64,000 bases of DNA from Alkalibacter mobilis (GTDB lineage: Bacteria > Bacillota > Clostridia > Eubacteriales > Alkalibacteraceae), in assembly GCF_015594845.1 (NCBI RefSeq), contig NZ_JADNRK010000006.1, positions 62,001 through 126,000 of the forward strand, given 5' to 3'. Shown in pieces: positions 19,416 through 27,524 of the stretch. How positions within the stretch are numbered: position 1 is the first letter of the stretch; the number at the start of each line of letters is the position of its first letter. Made by a program: the position numbers and the translations under genes. The notes under the pieces are model-generated. The model did not search any database and was not told the origin of the DNA. It was given only the letters and a program-made list of their open reading frames with translations.

Positions 19416-20003
19416 ATGGATATTGTTCTGATTTTGATCTCATATTTTATTGGAAATATTTCTTTTGCTTATATTCTTACAAAGTTGAAGCTGAAAGAGG
19501 ATATAAGAAATTTCGGAAGTGGAAATGCTGGGACAACAAACGTTTTGAGAGTTTTGGGCAAAAAATATGCAGCGATGGTCTTGATTGGAGATGTATTGAA
19601 GGGGTCGTCGGCAGTTTTACTGGGCCAATTATTTGCTCAAAGTGAAATAACCATCGTTTTATGCGGCTTGGCAGTGATAGCAGGACATAACTGGCCTATG
19701 CTGATGGGATTCAGGGGCGGCAAGGGGATTGCCACATCCATCGGTGTATTTTTGCTATATGATCCCATGGTGGCTTCCATATGCATTTTATTGGGGATAC
19801 TTATTATTGCTGCTACAAAGTATGTTTCATTGGGATCAATTTCAGGAATGGCTATTTTTCCTGTTATGACATTTTTCATCAGAGGAATCGGGTTAAGCCT
19901 GGGCTTCGCCGTGATTGTGTCTTTATTCTCAATATACAGGCACAGGAGCAATATTAAGAGACTACTTTCGGGGAATGAAAATAAATTGGGTCAAAAAAAA
20001 TAA
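19416..20003 (+). CDS. plsY: glycerol-3-phosphate acyltransferase PlsY
   Basis: A membrane enzyme that acylates glycerol-3-phosphate from acyl phosphate, the first step of phospholipid synthesis. The 195-residue protein has about five hydrophobic segments and the PlsY motifs FGSGNAGTTNVLR near residue 35 and GHNWPMLMGFRGGKGIATSIG near residue 90. I chose ATG 19416, with AAAGGTGG 8 bp upstream. It is monocistronic, with its own promoter and terminator. Confidence 0.95.
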   Translation: MDIVLILISYFIGNISFAYILTKLKLKEDIRNFGSGNAGTTNVLRVLGKKYAAMVLIGDVLKGSSAVLLGQLFAQSEITIVLCGLAVIAGHNWPMLMGFRGGKGIATSIGVFLLYDPMVASICILLGILIIAATKYVSLGSISGMAIFPVMTFFIRGIGLSLGFAVIVSLFSIYRHRSNIKRLLSGNENKLGQKK

Positions 20004-20055
20004 TAAGTCAAAAAAACATATAAGTTCAAAGTATTGCAGTTAAAGGATAATGCGA

Positions 20056-20092
20056 TTTTGCGGCATGTTAGTGCCGCAAAATTTATTTTTTT
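20056..20092 (+). terminator. Rho-independent terminator after plsY
   Basis: A perfect 10-bp stem TTTTGCGGCA / TGCCGCAAAA (20056-20065, 20072-20081) with a 6-nt loop, followed by TTTATTTTTTT. Confidence 0.9.
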
Positions 20093-20118
20093 GTGTATTG
20101 TTTTTTACTTTTGTGTAG

Positions 20119-20166
20119 TATACTATATGTATTGCAAGTATGACTTATATATACCATATAAGGTAT
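20119..20166 (+). promoter_or_regulatory. promoter region of nrdJ with two NrdR-box-like sites
   Basis: TATACT (20119-20124) is a plausible -10. Two 16-bp sites resemble the NrdR box consensus acaCwAtATaTwGtgt: 20120-20135 (12 of 16 positions) and 20151-20166 (11 of 16, an ATACC/GGTAT palindrome). Their starts are 31 bp apart, the about three helical turns seen between tandem NrdR boxes. The first overlaps the -10. NrdR regulation is inferred. Confidence 0.6.
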
Positions 20167-20192
20167 GAATATACATTTAGGAGGTTTTGGAA

Positions 20193-23138
20193 TTGTCTCA
20201 TTTAAAAGGGTCTTTGAAAAGGGTTTTTACACAAAAACTGGAGGAGGACAAGTCATTAAGCGTTTATGATCTGTTCAACTGGAAAACGGTGGACGTTTTC
20301 ATGAAAAACTGGAAAACCGGTAAAGTGATTGCAGATATGCCTGAGCTGGAGTTTCCGGAAAATTATAGCCAAAACGCATGCAACATAATCGCTACGAAGT
20401 ATTTTAGAAAAGCCGGAGTCAATAACGCTCTTGGTTACGAAAGAAGCATGAAGGAAGTAGCGCACAGACTTGTAAAATTTTGGTCAGACTCTTTAAAAGA
20501 TGAGGGAATCATCAAAACAAGCTCTGACTATCAAATAGTTTACGACGAGTTGGTCTTTGGACTTCTAGCTCAGATGTGGGCGCCAAATTCACCACAGTGG
20601 TTTAATACAGGAATGTTCAACAGTTATGGCATCAAAGGAGAAAAGGACAATCTGTTTTACTATGATCAAGAGAAAAAAGAAGTGGTCGAAAGTCCTGATA
20701 GGTACACCAGAACTCAAGCATCGGCTTGCTTTATACTTTCAATAGAAGACAAGTTGATGGGTGACCATTCCATTACTGAACAATACGTCAGTGAAACAAA
20801 ATTGTTTAAGGGCGGTTCCGGAGTAGGAACAAATTTTTCAAATATACGTGGATTGGATGAAAGACTTTCAAGTGGAGGACACTCGTCTGGAATGATGAGT
20901 TTTCTCCAAGGGCTTGATAAAAACGCAGGGGCAATAAAATCTGGAGGTACAACAAGGCGGGCCGCAAAAATGGTCATTGCAGATATCGATCATCCAGAAA
21001 TAGAGACTTTCATCACTTGGAAGGCAAGAGAGGAAAAAAAGGTTCGAGATCTGGGTAAGATGGGATACGACACCTCAATGGATGGTGAAGCATATTCTAC
21101 CGTCGGTGGGCAAAATAGCAATAATTCCGTCAGACTGAACAAATCCTTCATGGAGAGCGTATTTGACCTGGACAAGGATCCTGATGCTGAAATCACTCTA
21201 AAAGGCAGAGTAGATCAGAGCATAAATAAAAATGCCAAGGTATCCACATTGTGGAATCTGATAAACAAATCATCATGGGAATGTGCAGATCCCGGCTTGC
21301 AATTTGACGATATATTCAATGCTTGGCACACTTGTCCCGGTGGTGAAGATGGAGATGTAAATGCGAAGTACAACAGGATCAATGCAACCAATCCATGCAG
21401 CGAATACGCATTTTTAGATGACACGGCGTGTAACCTGGCATCCATAAATGTTTATAAATTTTACAATGAAGAAAACAATGAGTTTAAAATAGACGAATAT
21501 GTCCACTTGATCGAAATGATCCAACTGGTTTTGGAATCATCGATCCACTGGGGGCAGTTCCCTACAAAAGACATAGCAAGAAAAAGTCATTTGTTCAGAA
21601 CCACCGGTTTGGGACTTGCAAATACGTCATCTCTTCTTTTGGCACTGGGACTGCCTTACGATTCGGATGAAAGTAGAAATCTGGTAGCGGCCTTGTCGGG
21701 GATCATGACAGGGGCATCCTATAGAATGTCCTCATTTATGGCTGAAACTGTAGGACCTTTCGAAAAATTTGACATCAACAAGGATCATATGTTGAGAGTT
21801 ATCAGAAATCACAGCAGGGTTGCAGGTGCGATGGATGATGAACTTGAAGAGATCCATTATGACGTACAAAAGATTGACCACGATGTCTTAAAGGCTGCAG
21901 GTCTTGGAAAATTGGGAGAAGAATTAAAGAAGGTATGGAAAGATGCCTATGCATTTGGTGAAAAATTTGGCTATAGAAATGCCCAAGTTTCGGTAATAGC
22001 GCCTACAGGAACAATTTCACTGGCAATGGACTGCGGAGCAACTTCAATTGAGCCATTCTACAGCCACATCGTCTTCAAACAACTGGTAGGCGGCGGAAAT
22101 ATGGAAATGGTCAATCCCATATTGGAGATTGCACTAAAAAACCTAGAGTACAATGAAAATGCCATAGAAGAAATAATTGCATACATAATTGAAAAAGACG
22201 AAGACGGAAAAGTTCTGCACGGCGGAGTGATTGGGGCACCGCATTTAAAGGAAGAACATTATCCCATCTTTGATACGGCAAATACAATATCCCCCGAGGG
22301 TCATGTTATGATGGTTTCCGCTATAACTCCACTGATAAGCGGTTCAGTTTCAAAGACGGTAAATCTGCCCAACAATGCGACTGTCGAAGATATAAACAAG
22401 ATACACAAACTTGCTTGGAAAACCGGTACAAAAGCAATAGCTCTTTACAGGGACGGTTGCAAAGCAAGTCAACCATTGACATCCGGGGTATCCGAGGACA
22501 AGGAAAGAAAATTGCAAGATTACTCTTATTCAGAGCTTCTGGATTATGCAAAAAATTGTGTTAAACATGTACCAAATAGAAAGCGACCGGGTGGGATGAG
22601 AACCAGCAGGACACATTCCGCAAAAATTGGAGATATTGAATTATACATTACCATAGGGTTTTATGAAGACGGAAATCTTGCAGAGGTGTTTGTGTCTACT
22701 GATAAGGAAGGTACAGTGGTGAAAGGACTGCTGGCATCCTTGTCGAAGGCATTGTCAAACATGCTTCAATATAACATCCCGCCTAAAGAAATTTCCAGAT
22801 TGTTGAGAGGTCAACAGTTTGAACCAGCGGGATTCGTAGCAAGGCATCCATATATTAAATATGCTTCTTCGATTTCTGATCTGGTAAGCAAGATAATCGA
22901 CATTGAGATGGGTGATTTCAGCAGGTGCCAGGTTAAACCTGAAAACTTCACACCTATGAGCAAGGCGTCGATACATGTCGTTGGAAAACCAGCAACAGGT
23001 ACTGATGTTAAGGAAGTTGAAGCGGAAGGTGAAAGAATCTACGGAGAGACGTGTTCTCATTGCGGAAGCACTAGAATGATGAAAAACGGAACCTGTAAAG
23101 TTTGTCTGGATTGTGGAAGCACAACCGGCTGCAGTTGA
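20193..23138 (+). CDS. nrdJ: adenosylcobalamin-dependent (class II) ribonucleotide reductase
   Basis: Reduces ribonucleotides to deoxyribonucleotides using coenzyme B12, independent of oxygen. The 981-residue protein has the loop GGSGVGTNFSNIRGL, the active-site NPCSEYAFLDDTACNLASINV motif, and PTGTISLAMDCGATSIEPFYSH. A TSCPD-like region near residues 780-890 and a C-terminal Cys-rich tail (CSHCGSTRMMKNGTCKVCLDCGS) complete it. The tail probably holds a zinc site and redox cysteines. No N-terminal ATP-cone is obvious. The start is TTG 20193, 8 bp after AGGAGG; a TTG at 20187 is too close. Confidence 0.95.
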   Translation: MSHLKGSLKRVFTQKLEEDKSLSVYDLFNWKTVDVFMKNWKTGKVIADMPELEFPENYSQNACNIIATKYFRKAGVNNALGYERSMKEVAHRLVKFWSDSLKDEGIIKTSSDYQIVYDELVFGLLAQMWAPNSPQWFNTGMFNSYGIKGEKDNLFYYDQEKKEVVESPDRYTRTQASACFILSIEDKLMGDHSITEQYVSETKLFKGGSGVGTNFSNIRGLDERLSSGGHSSGMMSFLQGLDKNAGAIKSGGTTRRAAKMVIADIDHPEIETFITWKAREEKKVRDLGKMGYDTSMDGEAYSTVGGQNSNNSVRLNKSFMESVFDLDKDPDAEITLKGRVDQSINKNAKVSTLWNLINKSSWECADPGLQFDDIFNAWHTCPGGEDGDVNAKYNRINATNPCSEYAFLDDTACNLASINVYKFYNEENNEFKIDEYVHLIEMIQLVLESSIHWGQFPTKDIARKSHLFRTTGLGLANTSSLLLALGLPYDSDESRNLVAALSGIMTGASYRMSSFMAETVGPFEKFDINKDHMLRVIRNHSRVAGAMDDELEEIHYDVQKIDHDVLKAAGLGKLGEELKKVWKDAYAFGEKFGYRNAQVSVIAPTGTISLAMDCGATSIEPFYSHIVFKQLVGGGNMEMVNPILEIALKNLEYNENAIEEIIAYIIEKDEDGKVLHGGVIGAPHLKEEHYPIFDTANTISPEGHVMMVSAITPLISGSVSKTVNLPNNATVEDINKIHKLAWKTGTKAIALYRDGCKASQPLTSGVSEDKERKLQDYSYSELLDYAKNCVKHVPNRKRPGGMRTSRTHSAKIGDIELYITIGFYEDGNLAEVFVSTDKEGTVVKGLLASLSKALSNMLQYNIPPKEISRLLRGQQFEPAGFVARHPYIKYASSISDLVSKIIDIEMGDFSRCQVKPENFTPMSKASIHVVGKPATGTDVKEVEAEGERIYGETCSHCGSTRMMKNGTCKVCLDCGSTTGCS

Positions 23139-23157
23139 TCGGATAATTAATTGGAAG

Positions 23158-23193
23158 GGGGGACTGTTTGAACGCAGTTCCCCTGTTTTATTT
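23158..23193 (+). terminator. Rho-independent terminator after nrdJ
   Basis: A 9-bp stem GGGGGACTG / CAGTTCCCC (one G-T pair) with an 8-nt loop, followed by TGTTTTATTT. Confidence 0.8.
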
Positions 23194-23288
23194 AAAAATA
23201 AAAAAACCTTTAATCCGTTGAACCATTGAACGTATTAATATAGAATATAATTGCGGCATAAAAATAAAATGGATGGCAAGGTGAAACT

Positions 23289-24461
23289 TTGGAAGAGAAC
23301 AATTTAAATAGAATCGAACTTGATGGTAAACAGATCATACTTGTGGGTACGGCACATGTCTCGAAAAATAGTGCCGAAGAGGTGAAAAAGATCATCGATC
23401 AGGAAAAACCCGACTCAGTATGCATCGAGTTAGATGAACAACGGTACAAATCAATAAAAGATAAAGACAAATGGAGAAATACGGATATCGTAAAAATAAT
23501 CAAAGACAAGAAAGCCGGTTTTATGCTCACTAACATTATTTTATCCAACTACCAGCGAAAGATAGCAGAGCAATTCAATATAAACCCCGGCCAAGAGATG
23601 ATACAGGGTATAACTTCAGCCGCTGATACCGGAGCGGTTACTGTAATGGCTGATAGAGATATCCAGACCACATTTACGAGACTTTGGAGAAAAGTTTCTT
23701 TTTGGGGGAAAATCAAATTGATTGCAAGCATCATGTATTCGTTGATTGACGATGAAGATATAACAGAGGAAGATCTTGAAAGAATGAAAACCGAAGATAT
23801 GCTTTCATCGGCATTATCCGAGATGTCAAAAGCTTTTCCAACTTTAAAAAAGTATCTGGTGGATGAAAGGGATCAATATCTGGCTTATAAAATAAAAAAC
23901 GCGCCGGGAGAAAAGATCGTGGCAGTGCTTGGAGCAGCGCATACTCCGGGTGTAAGAAAAGAGTTGTTCAAGGATCAGGATATAAAGGAGCTTGAAAGTA
24001 TCCCTGAAAAAAGTGCATTCTCCAAAATTGGTGGCTGGATAATACCTGGTTTGATAATTCTGATGATTTTATTTACTTTTACAGTTGACACGTCAATGGC
24101 ATTTAATCAAGTAATAAACTTTGTGTTATGGGTCGGCAGTTTGGCTGCAGTAGGAACCATTGTTGCAGGAGGACACATCTTGTCCGCAGTAACTTCTTTT
24201 TTAATGGCACCCTTGAGTGCCATACATCCACTGCTTGCCACTGGTTGGTTTGCCGGGATTACGGAGGCACATATCAGAAAACCCAAGGTAGAGGATTTTG
24301 AAGATCTGTCGAAGGATCTTTATTCACTAAAGGGATTTTGGAAGAATAAAGTGACAAGGACCTTGATGGTAGTTGCATTTTCGAACCTTGGATGTACGAT
24401 TGGAATCTGGATCAGTGGTGCTAATATAGTGAATACTTTTTTAAATACGCTTTTTAAATAA
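23289..24461 (+). CDS. TraB-family membrane protein
   Basis: A 390-residue TraB/PrgY-type protein. The N-terminal domain has the conserved GTAHVSKNSAEEV near residue 16, the ERDQYLAYKI motif, and AVLGAAHTPGV near residue 215. Several transmembrane helices follow (about residues 245-320 and 355-385). TraB-domain relatives are proposed metal-dependent proteases or pheromone-inactivating proteins; the bacterial function is unclear. The start is TTG 23289, with AAGGTG 5 bp upstream. The stop codon lies inside a hairpin shared with the convergent MazG-like gene. Confidence 0.8.
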   Translation: MEENNLNRIELDGKQIILVGTAHVSKNSAEEVKKIIDQEKPDSVCIELDEQRYKSIKDKDKWRNTDIVKIIKDKKAGFMLTNIILSNYQRKIAEQFNINPGQEMIQGITSAADTGAVTVMADRDIQTTFTRLWRKVSFWGKIKLIASIMYSLIDDEDITEEDLERMKTEDMLSSALSEMSKAFPTLKKYLVDERDQYLAYKIKNAPGEKIVAVLGAAHTPGVRKELFKDQDIKELESIPEKSAFSKIGGWIIPGLIILMILFTFTVDTSMAFNQVINFVLWVGSLAAVGTIVAGGHILSAVTSFLMAPLSAIHPLLATGWFAGITEAHIRKPKVEDFEDLSKDLYSLKGFWKNKVTRTLMVVAFSNLGCTIGIWISGANIVNTFLNTLFK

Positions 24462-24482
24462 CCGGACTTAAAGTCCGGTTAT
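24458..24482. terminator. bidirectional terminator containing both stop codons
   Basis: A perfect 12-bp inverted repeat ATAACCGGACTT (24458-24469) / AAGTCCGGTTAT (24471-24482) with a nominal 1-nt centre. It includes the TAA of the TraB gene (24459-24461) and the TAA of the minus-strand gene (24479-24481), and is flanked by T-rich sequence on both strands. Confidence 0.8.
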
Positions 24483-24799
24483 TCATTTTCATCAACGTCC
24501 ACCAACAAAAACCTTTTTTTAAAGGACCCCCTGGCTTCTCGTTTTTTTAGTCTTAAATAATCTATGTGCATGGGTTCATAATCTTTCAGTTCGACCAGAC
24601 AATCCAGTGCTTCGTATATGTCAGCCAGCTCCTCTTCGTTGTCAGTAGCTCTAAACTCGTTTATCTCTTCTATGATTTTGTCGATCAAGGCATCATGGTA
24701 TTCCTTTTCATCCAAAACCTTGACGGTATGTTTTCGTCCGCTTTTTTCAATCAGTTCCGGGACTTTGTCTCTTATCAGCTTGTCATACTTGATTTTCAT
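24479..24799 (-). CDS. MazG-like nucleoside triphosphate pyrophosphohydrolase
   Basis: A 106-residue all-alpha NTP pyrophosphatase-type protein. MKIKYDKLIRDKVPELIEKSG is the usual N-terminus of the small phosphoribosyl-ATP-pyrophosphohydrolase-like (house-cleaning) family. KIIEEINEF and EELADIYEALD supply the expected metal-binding acidic residues. I chose ATG 24799, preceded on the minus strand by GGAAGGTGA. It probably degrades non-canonical nucleotides; a histidine-pathway role is unlikely without his genes. It is convergent with the TraB gene and shares its terminator. Confidence 0.8.
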   Translation of the reverse strand: MKIKYDKLIRDKVPELIEKSGRKHTVKVLDEKEYHDALIDKIIEEINEFRATDNEEELADIYEALDCLVELKDYEPMHIDYLRLKKREARGSFKKRFLLVDVDENE

Positions 24800-24920
24800 G
24801 AAATCACCTTCCAAAGATAATATTTAGTTTATTTATATCCAATAAATGTGTTGTTAAAACCATGCGTTGCAGGGTGCCATGTGATAATATTGAAGTATAA
24901 TAGAATTTGGAGATGATTTC

Positions 24921-25742
24921 ATGATATATACAGAAGGTAGATATATAAATATTAATGGAGCATTAAAAGAAATACACAAGCATATAAACGATCATAAGCC
25001 CAGCAGCGTTTATGAAGTTATCAGAACAATAGACAAAAAACCTCTATTCCTCAGTGAACATCTTGACAGGTTTTATACTTCGTTGGATCATGCGGGCTAT
25101 AAAAACGTGCCGGATCGGAAAAAGTTGGAAGCCGACATTAATGAACTGATCAAAAAAAATGATTTGGAGGGAGTTAATGTCAGGGTTGTGTATACAGCAG
25201 ACAACAATAAGTACGATTTGGTCATGTACCTGATAAAAACCAGAATACCTCAAAAATCTGAAGTGGAAAAAGGTGTAAAGACCAGGACTTACCATGCTGA
25301 AAGAAAGGATCCAAACATCAAAACGGCAGCTCAGTCGTTCAAAGATTTATTGAACAAAAAAGATTTTCAAGGTATCCATGAACTGCTGCTTGTGGACAGG
25401 AACGGGTATGTTACTGAGGGTAGCAAATCCAACGTTTTTTTTATTAAAGATGGAAAAGTGATGACGCCACCCTTAAAAGATGTTCTTCCCGGTATTACAC
25501 GGAAGAAAGTAATTGAGATCTGTGAAGAAAATAAAATAGATGTTGAAGATCGATTGATACATATCAACGAGTTGGTAGGATTGACAGGATTATTCATAAC
25601 GGGTACTTCAATAGGTGTTCTTAAGGTTAGGTCCGTTGATGATTTTAAATTTGATGTAAAAGATCCTGTTATAGAAATTTTAGCAAATGGATATGAAAAA
25701 AAAGTAAAAGAAGATATCATGAGTTATGAGGCTTTAAAATGA
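24921..25742 (+). CDS. class IV aminotransferase (IlvE/D-amino-acid type)
   Basis: A 273-residue PLP enzyme of fold type IV. The Schiff-base Lys is expected in DPNIKTAAQSF near residue 133. EGSKSNVFFIKDG carries the PLP-contacting Glu, and GTSIGVLKV the phosphate-binding part. Relatives include branched-chain and D-amino-acid aminotransferases and aminodeoxychorismate lyase, and the substrate cannot be chosen from sequence alone. It overlaps the next gene by 4 bp (ATGA), so the two are probably cotranslated. A TATAAT lies at 24896-24901. Confidence 0.82.
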   Translation: MIYTEGRYININGALKEIHKHINDHKPSSVYEVIRTIDKKPLFLSEHLDRFYTSLDHAGYKNVPDRKKLEADINELIKKNDLEGVNVRVVYTADNNKYDLVMYLIKTRIPQKSEVEKGVKTRTYHAERKDPNIKTAAQSFKDLLNKKDFQGIHELLLVDRNGYVTEGSKSNVFFIKDGKVMTPPLKDVLPGITRKKVIEICEENKIDVEDRLIHINELVGLTGLFITGTSIGVLKVRSVDDFKFDVKDPVIEILANGYEKKVKEDIMSYEALK

Positions 25743-26452
25743 TAATTGCAATAGTTTCAGAACAAATATCGTCAACCGCCAGAAGTATTCTAAAAAGCTA
25801 TGCGGATAAACTCATAGATGTTTATTCCGATTGCAGGTTGTACGATGCCGTTTCTTCCCATCCGGACATGCAACTATGCCCGATAAATGAAAAATGTGTG
25901 GTGGTGGATCCGGAAATTTCAAAGATTACAATCAAGGAACTTGGAGATGCAGGGGTGAATATAATCAGGGGTGGATCAACGCTGGAAAGTAAGTATCCCT
26001 GGGATATTCCGTATAATGCGGGTATATGTGGCAGGTACTACTTTCACAATGTCAAATACACAGATTCTAAACTAAAAAACATCTTGGATGAAGCCGGACA
26101 GATTACTGTAGATGTGCCGCAAGGATATTCAAAGTGTTCGCTTGTACCTCTGGGAGAAGAGGGTATCATCACTTCTGACGTACCGATCTTTAAAAAAGCC
26201 TTGGAATATGGAATGAAAAGCATGCTGGTAAACCCCAGGGAAGTCTTTCTGAAAGGAATGAACCATGGATTGATCGGCGGTGCAACCGGTGTTTTGCAGT
26301 CGAAAAAAATTGTCTTTTTTAATGGAGATCCCATGCATCACTCCCAAGGAAATGAAATGATCGAATTCATAACCGATTGCGGGTACGATCATGTGTCCTT
26401 GAACAATGGATGTTTAAATGACATCGGAAGCATATTTTTTCTGGAATTGTAA
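25739..26452 (+). CDS. DUF6873-like GME-fold protein
   Basis: A 237-residue hypothetical. It has conserved patches IIRGGSTLESKYPWDIPYNAGICGRYYFHN near residue 78, DVPQGYSKCSLVPLGEEGIITSD near residue 122 and FLKGMNHGLIGGATGVL near residue 165. These fit a GME (arginine deiminase-like) fold family annotated as DUF6873 in clostridia; that assignment is from memory and moderate. No function is known. It overlaps the class IV aminotransferase by 4 bp, suggesting a shared role. Confidence 0.6.
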   Translation: MIIAIVSEQISSTARSILKSYADKLIDVYSDCRLYDAVSSHPDMQLCPINEKCVVVDPEISKITIKELGDAGVNIIRGGSTLESKYPWDIPYNAGICGRYYFHNVKYTDSKLKNILDEAGQITVDVPQGYSKCSLVPLGEEGIITSDVPIFKKALEYGMKSMLVNPREVFLKGMNHGLIGGATGVLQSKKIVFFNGDPMHHSQGNEMIEFITDCGYDHVSLNNGCLNDIGSIFFLEL

Positions 26453-26519
26453 GTGGATCTGCAATAAATGTTTTGTTGAAATTACCTGTGGTATATTATA
26501 TACAACGGAGGTGGATTAC

Positions 26520-27242
26520 ATGAATACGGCTGCATTTTTTGACGTTGACGGAACATTGTACAGAGATTCTTTGATGGTTGAACATTTTAAAAAGTTGATA
26601 AAGTACGAAGTCCTGGATCCAGCTATCTGGCACGGAGATGCGAAAAGAAAATTTGAAAATTGGGTTAAAAGACATGGCGACTATGAAGATTACCTATTGG
26701 AGATAGCTGATATTTATATTAAAAACATGAAAGGCCTTGACTGTGACTATATAAATTTCATAACTGATCAAGTAGTCAAGCTTAAGGGCGAAAGAGTGTA
26801 CAGATACACCAGAGACCGTATCAGATGGCATCAAAAAGAGAACCACATGGTTGTTTTTATTTCAGGAAGTCCAAGTTATCTTGTAGAAAAAATGGCTCAA
26901 AAATATGATGTCAAATTCTTCGTTGGTACAAGATATCTTGTAGATGAAAACAATAACTTTACCGGCGAAATAATACCCATGTGGGATTCGGAGAGCAAGA
27001 ATGTCTTTATTAAAAAATTTATAGCAGAGCACGATATCGACCTTGATAAAAGCTACTCCTACGGAGATACTACAGGAGATTTCGACATGCTTAAAATAGT
27101 CGGGAATCCCATACTGATCAATCCCATCAAAAAGCTTGTGGAAATGTTTCAGGATGATGAAAGCCTCAAGTCCAAAGCGAGTATAATTGTAGAGAGAAAA
27201 GACGTAATTTATAAAATACCGGCAGATGTTGAGATATTGTGA
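26520..27242 (+). CDS. HAD-IB family phosphatase
   Basis: A 240-residue HAD hydrolase of the SerB-like IB subfamily. Motif I is AFFDVDGTLYRDS at the N-terminus, motif II FISGSPSYLV near residue 118, and the motif III/IV region YGDTTGDFDML near residue 180. The substrate is unknown; relatives act on phosphoserine or phospholipid-linked phosphates. I chose ATG 26520, with CGGAGGTG upstream. It lies just ahead of the thrS T-box promoter. Confidence 0.85.
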   Translation: MNTAAFFDVDGTLYRDSLMVEHFKKLIKYEVLDPAIWHGDAKRKFENWVKRHGDYEDYLLEIADIYIKNMKGLDCDYINFITDQVVKLKGERVYRYTRDRIRWHQKENHMVVFISGSPSYLVEKMAQKYDVKFFVGTRYLVDENNNFTGEIIPMWDSESKNVFIKKFIAEHDIDLDKSYSYGDTTGDFDMLKIVGNPILINPIKKLVEMFQDDESLKSKASIIVERKDVIYKIPADVEIL

Positions 27243-27249
27243 AAAATCA

Positions 27250-27278
27250 TTGACAGTGTATGTCATGTTAAATATAAT
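27250..27278 (+). promoter_or_regulatory. strong sigma-A promoter of thrS
   Basis: TTGACA (27250-27255), a 17-bp spacer and TATAAT (27273-27278) match the consensus exactly. Transcription should start near 27285, at the 5' edge of the T-box leader. Confidence 0.85.
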
Positions 27279-27284
27279 ATTCTA

Positions 27285-27505
27285 AAGACTGTGAAGAGGA
27301 CAAGCTGCGATTATCCGGTTTTCAGAGAGAAGATGCGAAGCTGGAAGCATCTTTAAATCAGGGATTGCATGCACCACCTTGGAGTTGCGGGCTGAAAAAA
27401 GTATGCCTTGCCGGTATTGCCGTTATTAAAATGAGAGGATTTCAGTCAATTAGGGTGGAACCGCGTGAATTCACGTCCCTTGCATAAGCAGGGGATTTTT
27501 TTATT
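27285..27505 (+). ncRNA. T-box leader (threonine) of thrS
   Basis: A tRNA-sensing leader between the promoter and thrS. The conserved T-box AGGGTGGAACCGCG is at 27452-27465, and Stem I sequences occupy 27290-27390. Possible Thr specifier codons ACC occur at 27373-27375 and 27376-27378. The terminator stem CCCTTGC/GCAGGGG with a run of T follows at 27476-27503. Uncharged tRNA-Thr would favour the antiterminator and thrS expression. Which ACC is the specifier needs structure modelling. Confidence 0.9.
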
Positions 27506-27524
27506 TTATTTAGGAGGGATCAAA

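Noticed and set aside
20056-20192. A cobalamin riboswitch before the B12-dependent ribonucleotide reductase.
   Set aside because: The gap is only about 100 bp after the plsY terminator and lacks a B12-box-like sequence or long stems; NrdR-like sites fit better.
27465-27524. An in-frame ATG-type upstream start for thrS within the T-box leader.
   Set aside because: It lies inside the T-box and terminator stem, has no ribosome binding site, and the added residues are not part of ThrRS; GTG 27525 with AGGAGGG is correct.
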